Below, one piece after another: positions 12,567 through 26,300 of a stretch of 64,000 bases of DNA (position 1 is its first letter; each line of letters starts with the position of its first letter). This DNA is from Aricia agestis (lineage: Eukaryota > Arthropoda > Insecta > Lepidoptera > Lycaenidae). The DNA is taken from contig NC_056416.1 of the NCBI RefSeq assembly GCF_905147365.1, forward strand, positions 4,732,001-4,796,000, read 5' to 3'. The translations under genes were made by a program, and so were the position numbers. The notes under the pieces are model-generated. The model was not told the DNA's origin. It was given only the letters and a program-made list of their open reading frames with translations, and ran no database searches.

Positions 12567-15500
12567 TTAATTAAGTAAAACGTCAGCTGGTTTATACCCA
12601 CTACAGGGTGGTAACGAATCAACAACTAATTTTGGTATTGTTTGTTGAACATTGATTAGTACTGCAACGGGTAACGCTGAAAGACCACAAGATCGGCACT
12701 CCAGAAGCCAGCTTCCACCAACGTCTGTCTTTATCCTAACAATCACAAATCCTTTGTTCGGAACGTGAATCGTGTCCTTGTTTGGAGGATTTAGTACATT
12801 CCTGTAAATAATAATTACCGTTAATGCCAATTTAAAACTTTAGATCCTTCTCACTATTTTTTAAAAATCTTAAGTCGTAGGTTACAAGTTTAATAATTTG
12901 TCATCAATGATTGACGTCAGATTATGGCTATAAAAAGTACATATTAAAAAAATGATCAGTCCGTGGGTTAGATATTCAGTTTCGTGTCAATCTTTGTCAG
13001 AATGATGGATCAGATTGATGATAAACTGATCGTGTAACCTACGACTAATAGTTTGTGCAATTAAAGATTTTATAGGCAGATCAAGTCGGACCAACATGTC
13101 TTTCTATCAAACTCAGCCGACACATCATGACTTACGTTGACTTGAGATAGCCTTACTATCTGACTACTGACTAGTAATAATTGATTCTTCTGTTACCTTG
13201 TAATTTTGCCCTCTGTGTCCAGTTTCATGAATTCTTCTTTTGATAGGGCCATTCCGGCAGGGCTTTGCCACGTTGTCAGAACCTGCATACTGTACCCATG
13301 CATGTGAAATGTGTATGAGTCGTTACTTCCAAAACCTGAAATGTGTATTATATATTATAGATATAAATAAGATAGTATCGTTGTTATTTAGATTCTAAGT
13401 AGATGAAGGATGGAATGTCATTAGTCATATCTCATTACATAGTAAACATTAAGGCCTCGTATTTCCAGAAACGGACGATTTTCAAGATTTAAAAGTGACA
13501 GGAGACATAAAAATATAGGAATTTAAATTCTGAAAAAAATATATGTGCTAGTTAAGGATCTAACACAGTGGAATTTATATTCCATTGCACAATATCATGA
13601 ACTTCACTCGATAGAAAAAAAACCCAAAGTTACCGCAAAAGGCGCAAAGGCTCGGCTGGTACGCTTTCAGTCACACACTTCGCGCCTGCAATTTTATAGT
13701 TTTTTGATCGTCGTTATTTTATACATCAATTAAATCGAGTCAAAAAAACGAAACTCCCTATATATATTCTTTGTCTTTAATATAATAATATAATTTAGTA
13801 CAAAAATTGTCTGAAAATTCCAAATAATTTGGACGTAGCAAGGCAATTTCGTTAAAAGAAGAGATAACTTTGGGACTTTTTTCTATCGAGTGAAGTTCAT
13901 GATATTGTGTAATGGAATATGAATTCCAATGTATAAGATCCTTAACTAACACATTATATTTTTTTCAGAATTTATATTATATTTTTTTGTCTCCTGTCAC
14001 GTTTAAATCTTGAAAATCGTCCGTTTCTCGAACTAACTCCCTTTAAATTCCCAAAAATCTCTGGGATTTTGAATAAAGAAATTGTCCAAACGAACGCACT
14101 AACGTACCTAATTGTTGTATGTAGTTTTTTTAAGTTAGAACTATTAAAAAATGTTTATACTCACCTTCGTTTACAAGTATTAGTTCTATCGTTTCATTGG
14201 CTTTCGCATTTATAGTCTGAACGCACTGTGGGTCCTTATGATCAGCTTCCTCTCCTACAAGACAAGACGATTCTGGCAGAACTTCTTGTGGCTTCAAAAG
14301 TAAAGGAACGTTGGGGTACAAAAAGTTCTTGCCGTTTATCTGGACGACGCCCTCTTGTATAGCTGAAAACATAAAATTAACATTTGTAATAACCGACATT
14401 TTTATTTCTATTTCTTTACTTAAGGAAACATGTATGTCATAACTCATAACTCATAATTATAACTGTAACCTTTACAATGTATTCTTTCTCTTTAATAGCC
14501 TTGATTTCTAAATTAATATAAATGTTCCAAAATACGTACAATAAAACTTGCTTAGTTCGAAAATTATTCAGAGCAGAAAATGATTTTAAAAAAATTAATT
14601 TGCAGAACTTTTCAAATTTAGCGTATGAATATTTGAAAATTTCTAGACTATAGTACAGGGGTCACCTCGGGGTCCGTTTTAAGACATGAAATGACCTTCG
14701 CGGTCCACACATTTTATACAGGGTGTAACAAAAACAAGTGATAATACTTTAGAGTGTGTACGTGTTCCCTGTAGAGATTTTACTGTGAAAGTAGCAACGC
14801 TGAAAGACCAAATTTTTTTTTCACTTTTGTACGGGCAAGGGCCCGAGCGTCACGAGTTTCCCCATACAAAAGTGAAAAAATTTTTTGGTCTTTCAGCGCT
14901 GCTACTTTCACAGAGAACTCTCTACATGGAACACGTACACACCCTAAATTATTATCACTTGTTTTTGTTACAACCTGTATAAATATTTTATTAAATATAG
15001 GCTATGATATTCTAATAAAAAAAAATATAGGTAATTACGGAAACTACAAAGGTATTTTTTATGATATCAATGAGAAATGTAACCATTTTTGTAGCTAATT
15101 ATCTCTCTGAAGTTTGGAGTGAAATATTGGTGCAAGCTCTGTATATTGACATTAAATCCTGGAGGTGTTTGAACGAAGATCATCTTCGAACATGCTTGGT
15201 CCGCACACAATGGGTCGGCGGTCCGGATGCGGACCGCGATCCGCCATATCTTGGTGACCCCTGCTCTAGTAGATACACAAAGTTGACAGAATTTAGGGAC
15301 AAATAACAGATTTCTTTTGTTAATCTGTCGCTTTTTTCTTCTGTTGTCGCCAATAATTTTAAATTGCTATGGTAAGCTTACTAGGATATTAGGATTCCGT
15401 GGTTAGAATTACAAATTAATAAGAAAATTAATATTTCCGTAACTCCACTCACTCATAGCAGCTGGTATGAAGGGTGACTTAGGCATGGCGTCGCTTCGAT

Positions 15501-18500
15501 AACTGAAGTCCACATCGCTGTCTTTGTATTGAGGATAGTTTCTGTCGATACCCAGGTAGTACGAGCGGATCTCTGGAGGTGATGTGGTGTCTTTTAGAGA
15601 ATGTAAGTCCTGTCCTGCTACAGCATCGTCAATAATCAGATTATGCGCCTGAAAAATTAAAAAATCTTTGGATTTGTAAGATGAATAACAATTAGCAATA
15701 TCCTACGGGTCAATTCAGAGCAACGCGACGAGGCGAGGCGAGGCGCAGCGCGGCATAAATTTGTATAGATTTGACAGATTTCAAATGCGTGAGACGTCTT
15801 GCGAATCTGTCAAATCCATATAAGTTTATAAATGCATCTACGTGTCGCGTTGCGGTCTGAATCAACCCTTATAGCATAAACAAGCTTAATTTAGTTTAAT
15901 TTTGTACTACTACTACAGTACTTTTGTGTAAACTTAATTTTGTTTGTATTTAAGATGTTCTACTACAACACCTAATTATGGAATTGCTAGTAACAATTTT
16001 AATCATTTTCGGGGAAGCATGGAGATGATTATTATTCCCCTTACCGGTCCCTCCTCAAACATGATGGTATAGTTGTATCCTGAGTACAGCAACATGCCGT
16101 ACGTATCCAGACCGCTGCAGCCATTTTCTCCAGCCACCCTGATCCAGTAGCCACCGGTAGACTGATCAGCTCTCACCACCACGTCCATTCTTTCACCTGG
16201 AAAATATAAATTTTTAATAAGAGTCATATTCATAATTTTTTGAAGTTTATACATCTTTAGCAGCGCTGTGCTCTCTTTCTACCCCGTTAAGGATTATATA
16301 TTATATATTATGTATGCGGTATGCCTGATACTTTATTGTATAGAAAGCGCCTGCTGTTTCGTTTTCATTTCTGCCTGGACTTCAGGATTGCAACTTGATA
16401 TATTTTTCATAGGAATCATCTTCATTATTTTTAACGCTTAAAAACCACGTGCGTTGGCACGGCCCTTCTCTTAAAAGAAAAGTTGAATAATAAATTACGT
16501 ACTAGTGGTTATTAACAACTTGTGAAATTGTTAAATGATAAGCAATATATTATCCGAATTTCGTACTTACGTAACATTAGATAGAAGTCGGAAAGGCTAT
16601 CATAAAAGAAAGTTTTTCTATTATAAAGGTAGTTTACATGTATATCTGCTAAATCGGTAGAGAATGACATGACAGGAAGTTCAAAACTTATGTGTATAAC
16701 TCACATGCAAGTTAATATCGTAAAACTACACTGAAAAATAAATGAATAGATCGTTTTGAGAGCGTCTAAAGTCAAAAATGTTATCTAATAATGTAAAAAA
16801 TTAAAAGTCCTTGTGAAAAAAAAAAATATGTACAAAAATGATATATTTGGCAGAAATATGATTGAAGCTTTTTTTTACACATCTTTTACTTGTAACTCCT
16901 GCAAATCATATAACTACTTTCTATTCTAGCATATAGATTGATTTTTGTGAAACAAGTAAAGTTACATTTTGCCATTCTTACTTCTTGCTTTATTAAGGCC
17001 CTTCCCCTACGGAGATTCCGTAATTTACCGTATTTAGAGCCTTATAAACTCATAATTTGAAAGCTACAAAGTTATAATAAAAATACAGCAATAATCTTCA
17101 GTATATCAACATTCCTTTCCCCGTTTTAAATTTTCTATTTTTGTTTATTATACTCATGATATCAGCTTCCAAAGGAATACCAATTTATTAAAATTGAAGC
17201 ATACTTTCATCATCTCCCTAGTATTTACAAATTAAGTTTATTTAAAACACACGACAATAGATAGATAATTTCATCAACTACATATTCCCCGTTTACATTT
17301 TTTTTAGATCAATTTGAACTAAGATATGTAAAAAAAAAATGGATTTTTGTGCGATCTCGGCAACGCGTCAAAATATATATGGTCAAGGTCGTTTGCTCGG
17401 GGGATGGCCTTAATAACAAAAATTTTGAAAATCGGTTCACAAACGGTCGAACATACAAAAAATAAAAAATATTCACAGCCGAACATAATTATAACCTCCT
17501 CGTTTTTTTTAAGTCGGTTAAAAATAGTGTTGAGCTTAGGTCCTCGCGTTAGGTAGTCTTTCAACATAATTGTTTTGACTTTTTAACCTTACGTAAAAAG
17601 TTTTCTCTCCTTATCCGTCAACTGCGGAAATAAAATAATAATATGGCAAGCAAAGAATTCTATTTAAATGGCAAGTGCTATTCTCTTATAATTTACTTAC
17701 CTAACACAATATGTATACTTATAGGCATTTCAAAATATTTTATAACAGTTTTTAAGTCTTTTTGGTATGATTGTCAATTGGTTAGTTAGTTAAAGTTAGC
17801 CAATAAAAAGTACTAGTGAATACATAAACTCCTGTCAAAAAAACATCAGAAACTGACTATCAAAAAAAATCTTATAATCAGCGGGGCTGAAATGGTCACT
17901 TTGGAGAATCATATTATGAATCATAACATTATGATTCATTTTTTTTTAATCGCAAAATGGTCTTTGCTTGCAATTCATGTCTAGTAATTCGAACTAATTT
18001 GACATTCGTCAGTTTGACAGTTTTGACAATTCATTTTCTAAACTGATTTGAGAGGAATTGCAAAAGTGGCCATTTTAGGTCCGCAGAACCAAGCAGAACG
18101 ATGCGAAGCGAGTCCTATTAATATCACAAAATGTAAAGGTTGTGGGATACGACTTTTTGTGGTACACTTTACGGAAAAACTATCAGGCCTATTGATTTGT
18201 GCTTTAACATAGTAATTTTTATTTATTATATTACTAGCTGTTGCCCGCGACTTCGTCCGCGTGGACTTCAGTTTATAGTACTTTATAGCGCGCGATGTCA
18301 ACAAAATTGGTGTCAAAAGCTTTTATAAAAAAACCCTGGTACCCCTTAAATCAATACAGCTGTGCAGTGTGCACACAATAAGTATTTCATTTTTTTATAT
18401 TAAACTTTATATTTTATGCCAAATTTTAAAGCTTATTTAGCCCTCCGATTACACAACTTTACCCATAAACTATTTATCATTGATAGATTTAAGGTTACGT

Positions 18501-20284
18501 CACTGCACAGATAAAGTACTGAGTTATTTAATACCGTAGAATAGATATAACAATCGAAAAAAATCGAAACTTAAATGTAAGATGATACCACGTCTTATAG
18601 GAAGACTTTTGAGCAAGCGTCAGCGCGATGTAGAAGACGCACGGCGCCATCTATTATGAATTGTTGGAACTAACTTAATTTGAACAAATTTACGCATTTT
18701 CACCCCCTTACAACCCTTTTTTCCAGTAAAAAAAGTAGCCTATGTCCTTTCTCAGGCTTTAGACTATCTGTATACAAAATTTCATTACCATCGGTTCGGT
18801 AGTTTTGGCGTTTGGCGTGAAAGCGAGACTGACAGACAGACAGACAGACAGAGATACTTTTGGCGTTTGGCGTGAAAGCGAGACTGATAGACAGACAGAC
18901 AGACAAAGATACTTTCGCATTTATAATATTAGTATAGATTATGTGCACACTGCACAGCTGTTTTTGGGTATTTTGATTAATTAAGGGCCGCGCTACACCG
19001 GAATGGCAGCGGCGAGGCGAGCACTTTCAGCGCTGCCATTCCGGTGTAACGCGTTACGCGGCCCTAAGAGGGGTACCACTTACCAGGGTTTTAAAAAGTT
19101 TTTAAATTTGACACAAATTTTGTTGACACCGCGCGCTATAAACTAAAGACCACGCGGACGAAGTCGCGGGCAACAGCTAGTTAGTTAATATTAATGTGTA
19201 TAACAATCGAAAGAATCGTAAAACCTACCTCAACATGGTACCACCTCTTATAGAAATACGCATGAGCAAGCAATAGCGCGATCTAGGGGACTCTTGGCGC
19301 CATCTGTTTTGAGTTTTTTGGAACTAAGTTAATTTAACCAAATTTACGCATTTTCACCCCCTTACAACCCCTTTTTCCAGTTAAAAAGTAGCCTATGTCC
19401 TTTCTCAAGCTTTAGACTATCTGTGTACAAAATTTCATTACAATCGGTTCAGTAGTTTTGGCGCTGTTGTTTTTGAATTTGATGTCTAAGTTGGTAGGTG
19501 AGTTATTAGTTAATAACGTGTATAACAATCGAAAGAATCGAAAAATCTAGCTAAATATGGTACCACCTCTTATAGAAATACGTATGAGCAAGCAATAGCG
19601 CGATCTAGGGGACTCTTGGCGCCATCTGTTTTAAGTTTTTGGAACTAAGTTAATTTGACCAAATTTACGCATTTTCACCCCCTTACAACCCCTTTTTCCA
19701 GTTAAAAAGTAGCCTATGTCCTTTCTCAGGCTTTAGACTATCTGTGTACAAAATTTCATTACTATCGGTTCAGTAGTTTTGGCGTGAAAGCGAGACAGAC
19801 AGACAGACAGACAGAGATACTTTCGCATTTATAATATTAGTATAGATAATATTCTAACGTATTAAAAACTATAAACAAAAACTTACTAACTAATAAGTAT
19901 GATTAGTTCTATGTTACAATAAAGTAAAAAATAAAACGCCATCTGTTGAATCGTATTAGAACTAAAATGTTCATTCCATCGATATATTTCTGGATTTTTT
20001 ATAATATTATACATAAAATATGTTTAAGATTTTTGAAATTTTATTTTAATACACATCCAAGACCCAGGAAAATTGAAAACTTTTTGTTCCGCCTGCGGGA
20101 CTCGAACCCAGGACCCCCGGGATGAGCGCTGGCCACGCGCAATGCGAATTCATTTTCATCGAAATTTTCATGGAAATAAGATATTTTCCCACATCAAAAT
20201 GTAGCCTATGTCCTTTCTCAGACTCTAGAATAACTGTATACAAAGTTTCATTGCAATCGGTTCAGTAGTTTTGGCGTGAAAGCA

Positions 20285-20331
<47 letters not shown>

Positions 20332-23300
20332 GATACTTTCGCATTTATAATATTAGTATGGATGTAGATGTGTTATCATCAGTCAGTCAAGGTGTGACGA
20401 CGCGAGCCCTCACAGAGCTCGGCTTTTAGCTAGTTTTAAGATTTACGATGTACGGAAGAACAACATCCATCTTTTACGAACCGATATTTCTTATGACGGA
20501 TATAATGACACGCCTAAGAAAAACAAGTGACGTAAGGAGATAGATAACACGAGTGAAATAGAAAGTGAAAAGAAACCTGTTATAATGACCTTCAACTCTA
20601 CGCCCCAAGGTGAGAATGACGCGGCTTTCTTTTCTTCGGCCCTCTCACTACATAACAAAGAAAATTTAAATTACAATTTACATTTACCATAATAGATATG
20701 TTCAAGTATTTGTTTTTAAAATTAGGTTAATAAGGTTATGGTCAATGTTCAAAAGAATGCTTTAAATTTTTTTGTCATCGGCGGCAAAGTAAAAGAGTTT
20801 CTAATTTTGTATTCCGTAATTATTAAGACTTTAATTGAATTAAATACAGATAAATTAATTACAACGACATTAATACATTTTATAATTATTGTCGTGGCCA
20901 TGGGGTCAACATTTTTGAATTTCAGTTCTATTAATTATTTTTTTAATAACGCATTTTTCAGGAAATAATTAATATTAGCGACACGTCATTTGTCAGAAAA
21001 TCATAAATATTTTTAATTAACTTACCTATTCTTATTAGAACTATCATTATTCAGGGTGTTATTCTTATTTAAGTACATTGCATCATATTATGAGCTGTCT
21101 GCCTTAAATTTTCTGACCATTTTCACTACCCAATATTAAAACATTTTGCCATAATCTTTCTAGCCATTAGCTTGGTCACGAGAGGCTATTATGTAGTGAA
21201 AGCGAAACAGACTAATGCACACCACCTTCCATTCGGAAATATCATACTAAAACTTAATTGCTCTGGATACGGCGGGGCTAAAATGGTCACATTTAGCAAT
21301 TCATCTCAATCAATTCAGCAAATGAATTGTCAAAACTGTCAAACTGACAAATGTCAAATTAGTGCGAATTACTAGACATGAATTGCAAGCAGACTTGCAT
21401 TTTGCGATTTAAAAAAAAATGAATCATATTATTATGATTCATAATATGTTTATCCAAAGCGACCATTTTAGCATTTTAGCCCCGCAGATACGGAAATAAA
21501 AATAATATTTTTCCGGGCACATCTTTTCTATTCTATGCGAGATAAGTAAATAATTATGGATGAGTGTACCATAATTATTTATCTCGCATAGGATAGTTTT
21601 AGTACAACTTTAGATTGGAATATTATATTATTTTGTGCAGCAGTCATAAGACGTGGCATGAAAAGAAAAGCGATATTTTATTTTTACTTGCACAACTTTA
21701 CTGCTTTTCATCATTCGAACGGGTAATCCATACTAATATTATAAATACTAATATTATAAATGCGAAAGTGTGTCTGTCTGTCTGTCTGTTACCTCTTCAT
21801 GCCCAAACCGCTGAACCGATTTTGCTGAAATTTGGTATGGAAATACTTTGAGTCCCGGGAAAGGACATAGGATATTTTTGCCCCGGAAAAATGTACGGTT
21901 CCCGCGCGATAAACGAGTTTAGGTGCAACGGAGTTGCGGGCGTCATCTAGTTATTTGATATATCTTTTCTTTCCCGAATTTTGGTAACATAGCTAAATTA
22001 AAACATATAATGTTATATTTCCTGAATTCATTATTGTAAAATTAGATACGAAACAATCGACGGTATTAATATTGCCCAAGATCCAGTTGCATCTTACCTT
22101 GGTGGGAAGGTGAAACCGTTCTAACACTAGATTTTAAAATATTATGATTCAAAGTGTTTGTAACAACAAATAAAAGTTTTAAAATTGAATGGCATGTAAT
22201 TTCCGAATTTTTTGGTAAAAGGGGGTTTTGACTTTTGAGTGAGTTTCAAACGTTGGTTGTTCTTTACGGGCTAGTTCCCGAACCGGTTAAAAGCATTATG
22301 CAGAAAATATTTTGTAATATGAATAAGTATATTTTATATTTTATAATTTATTTTATAATAATTTATATTAATTTTAATTTATTTTATAATTTATTTTATA
22401 ATAATTTATTTTATTTTATGATTTATTTTTCTTCTTTGAACTGAATGTAAATCTTCATCTTATGAATTGTACTAAAAATTCTTAATATTGCTATGTAATA
22501 TTATGTTGATGTTAGTTACAAATATCCTATTTCTTGCACTGACTGTACTTACGATCTCATTACTCTCACCTAAATAATGCAATGTTTGTTGGAGTAAATA
22601 TGATCGTCTGTTATATAACAGGTAAATTGATAGCAATGACAGTATTTATTGCGACAAACAACTCAGCAGAAGCTAAAATACCGCCATTAACTTGAAAACG
22701 GTTTGCTTTATGAGAAGGGCCGACTGCATTATTTTTCCCTGGTTTACATAATAGTAATTGTCAATCTTATTATTATGCCATGTTTTTCGACATGAACATC
22801 TAACTTAAAAAAAAAGTTTTTTTTCAACTATTGGGATTTATTATCATACATAACATTTATTATGTTAAATACCAAGGGTTGTAAACGCGGGATTTGCGTT
22901 ATGCCAACAGTTAGCCGACTTGACTTGATCAATCAACCGTTATCGACCCTTATTTCACTGACCTGACTGACTGACCCTTACTCTATCTCAATGGAAGTCT
23001 TCGGGAATGACTTCCTAAAGAACGCATATGGCAACACAAGAGGACACACCGCACACGTATAACTCTTCTAATGTCCACGAACGAATACCAACGCTTTCAT
23101 TCTAACTAAAAAGAGTTAGTACCATCGAGGAAATTGATTCCTATGCAGTTGACGGAACTACGTCATGTGGTCGGCTTATGTCAATTCGATGCTAGCTGCA
23201 GCTAATTGGTCGGATGGGTTTGACTTAATGCGACCAAATTACTTAGGTCTGCCATCTGCCTAGGAATCAACTTCTCTGATAGTACATACCTGGATATAAC

Positions 23301-26300
23301 TTCACCGCTCTCGTTGACACTGGCTTCACTGGTCTTCCGTCGGTCGCTATCACTGTCAGTCCGTGCTCCTGCACGCTGACCGTCACTGGACACTCGATTC
23401 CAATCGCATTGATCAGCCTGAACATGTACGCGTTTGCTGGTATCACGTATGCCCTGAAAGGAAGATGTTATTCTTATCTACTCACTTCATTAATTATTGT
23501 CCTTTAATAAGGATTGTATTTTAAGCTATGCTTAGATCCATTTTTTTTTATCTTGCTTACAATGTTTTTGTTCCGTTAATGAACTTTCTGCCATCAATTT
23601 ACTTACCTATTTTAGCTCTGTAAATTATACTATAGTAAATAACGCCCACAACTCCGTTGCGCCAAAACTAGTTTATCGCGTGAGAACCGTAGATACATTT
23701 TTCCGGGATAAAAAGTATCCCATGTCCTTTCCCAGGACTCAAAGTATCTCCATACCAAATTTAAGCAAAATCGGTTCAGGGGTCGAGAGTGAAGAGGTAA
23801 CAGACATACAGAAAGACACACATTCGCATTTATAATATTAGTATGGATTCAATATTACACAATTTATTTTATTTAATTAATATCTCATATCTTACTTATA
23901 ATTGCCACTTTCTCCATTCAGTGCTATTCCCTCTGGTCTTATCGTATTCTTGTCTGTTAATCTATCGGTGAGCAATTCTGGGAACTTAGCCGATATCAAT
24001 ATTGTGTTCTGGTCGCTGTTGTCAAAATTGTATAACGACGAATGTGGCTCTTGGGGTCTCGGCTGGTCAACGATCAGTGAACCGAAAAGTCCGTCACTTT
24101 GTTGGCTTACTGAAATTTAAATGTGTGTTTACAAGACGTGTGTGTGTGATACTGTATAATTATAGACTGGAGCGTAGTTTGACTAGCCTCAATTTCTGTA
24201 TTATTTATATGGATTATTTTTTGGGTCTCTAATGACTATAAGCGAACATGTAAAGCAAAAGATACTGATGGACCCATCCATGTGTCCCATTAAGCAGAAG
24301 GATGGTTCTTTACTAAAAATAGTTTAAATAAACTACGCATTTCTGTAGGCTGTTTTAACACTCAGTGTTAATGTCAGCCTCAAAGATGAACAGTGTTCCC
24401 TACACAAGAGACACATCCAAATAATCCTACAATTTTGTTGCCTCTGGGGACAACGGCTCCGAAAGTACACTGTTGATCCAACTACGCCAATATTTTAGAC
24501 AAACAATTATTACGATGTATATTATTCATGCCAGAGGCCTATGTCCAGCAGTGGACTATAGGCTGATATGATGATGATGATGATGATATTATTCATACCT
24601 GAATCTGCATGATAGAAGTATGTTCCAGGCGACGAAGCCACAAACGCGTACTGGTAGGTAGACCCATACGTGATGGGACATTGGGTGACCATGGGCACTC
24701 CATCATGATACGGGGTTCCCTTCTGCTCGATTCCATGCCAATGGATAGCCACATCCTGGGTCAACTTGTTCTTCACCCTCACTACCACGGTATCATGCAG
24801 GCAGACGTGTATAGCTGGCCCTGGACTCTGCCCGTTGATGGATATCGATGCCCGTCCATCTCCATCCACAGTCGGTCCAATTACAAAATCGTAGTTGCAC
24901 TTTCGAGGTTTCACATTGAATTTACAAGGTCTATGACACGACTTGTCTGTAAAATAGAATGGCTGTTTACATACCGTAGCAATGTTTACACGCTTTAGTT
25001 CTAGAATTATTTACTATAAATAAGTATTTTAAATGGGGTTATACCGTATTCAGAGTGTCGCCCATTTCGGCTTTTATTAATTTAAAATGATTGATAAGGT
25101 ACCTGACAAAAATCTGTTGACTAATTATGAGCTAGTGTAGGAAGCATCGTTAGAATACGAATCTATTACACTTCCTATGACTTCAGCTTGCTAATAAAAT
25201 ATATAATACGTGGAATGAATAATACTATATTATTATGTTTATCAAGAAAAGCCTAGAAAATCGTCATAAACAGATGATAATAACTGCTGACTCAGCAGTT
25301 GATAGTTTCGACCTTTTGAGGGTTTAAAGTCCAAGGTTTATTTTACATTTATTTCAACGCCTTGTCTTCTTGTGGTTTCAGAAGGTTTATACCTGCATTG
25401 GATCAAGCTTAATGTCTTTTAAAGTATGATAAGGACAAATTGCAAGTGCTTGACAAGAGCCTGAGCATTTGCCGGTCGTGTCAGCCACTCCCTGCATAGC
25501 ACCTTAGTAATGAAATCCATCACCTACGGTAATGTCTTGCCAACAAAATCATTCTTATTCTATGTTCGTGTAACTTTATATCAATCAACCCAGTAACAAA
25601 GTAAATTTGACTGAGCTGCCTAGAAACTGAAGTCTAGAATCTAGAATTTTCCAGGAAAAGAGTCCAGTAAGTGGACTAGGCAATACATTGTGTAAGTAAC
25701 AACTGTAATTGATACGTTTTAGTCCACTAATGTGAAAGACTTTTCACAATCTCCTAAGTGCGTTTCGCAGCCTCCCTCTCAGAAGTAGATTATTAACACG
25801 TAAGTTGGATTGTAGTAATAATCCGTATCAATATTATAAATGACAAGTGTGTCTGTCTGTGTTACCTCTTCGCGCCCAAACCACCGAATTGATTCTAATG
25901 AAAGGTATGAACATACTTTTAATCTCAAAAGGATACTTTTATCGTGGAAAAAATTACGTCTCCTCCGCGGTAAATAAATTTTGGTGCAATGGAGTTGCGG
26001 GCGGCAGCTAGTAATATTGCAGCTCTGCCTTTGCAGCTATCTCCATAGTGTTTCTAGAGTTAGCTAATAATGTTATTGCTGATGATGAAAATGATGATCA
26101 TCAGGACAGTGATGTCAAAGCAAAAATTGTGGTTAGGAGACACTTTTTATAACTTGAGAACTTTTAGATGCATGTATTGTTTTAATTTGATTTATTTAAT
26201 TTTGGCACAAAAATGCAACCAAAGCAAACTGTAACACAGTAAGTATCCTACAGTAAATATTATCGTATAATTATTATAATATATAAAATATTATATTCAA

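Noticed and set aside
13545..13952. Two similar small proteins on opposite strands (62 and 64 residues)
   Set aside because: They are the two arms of one inverted repeat in an intron; no other coding evidence.
15061..15306. 81-residue frame
   Set aside because: It lies mostly within the hAT-like MITE and crosses its end; no protein similarity recognised.
20286..20331. Regularly spaced short repeats resembling a CRISPR array
   Set aside because: It is a plain GACA tetranucleotide microsatellite with no spacers, at the end of a dispersed repeat.
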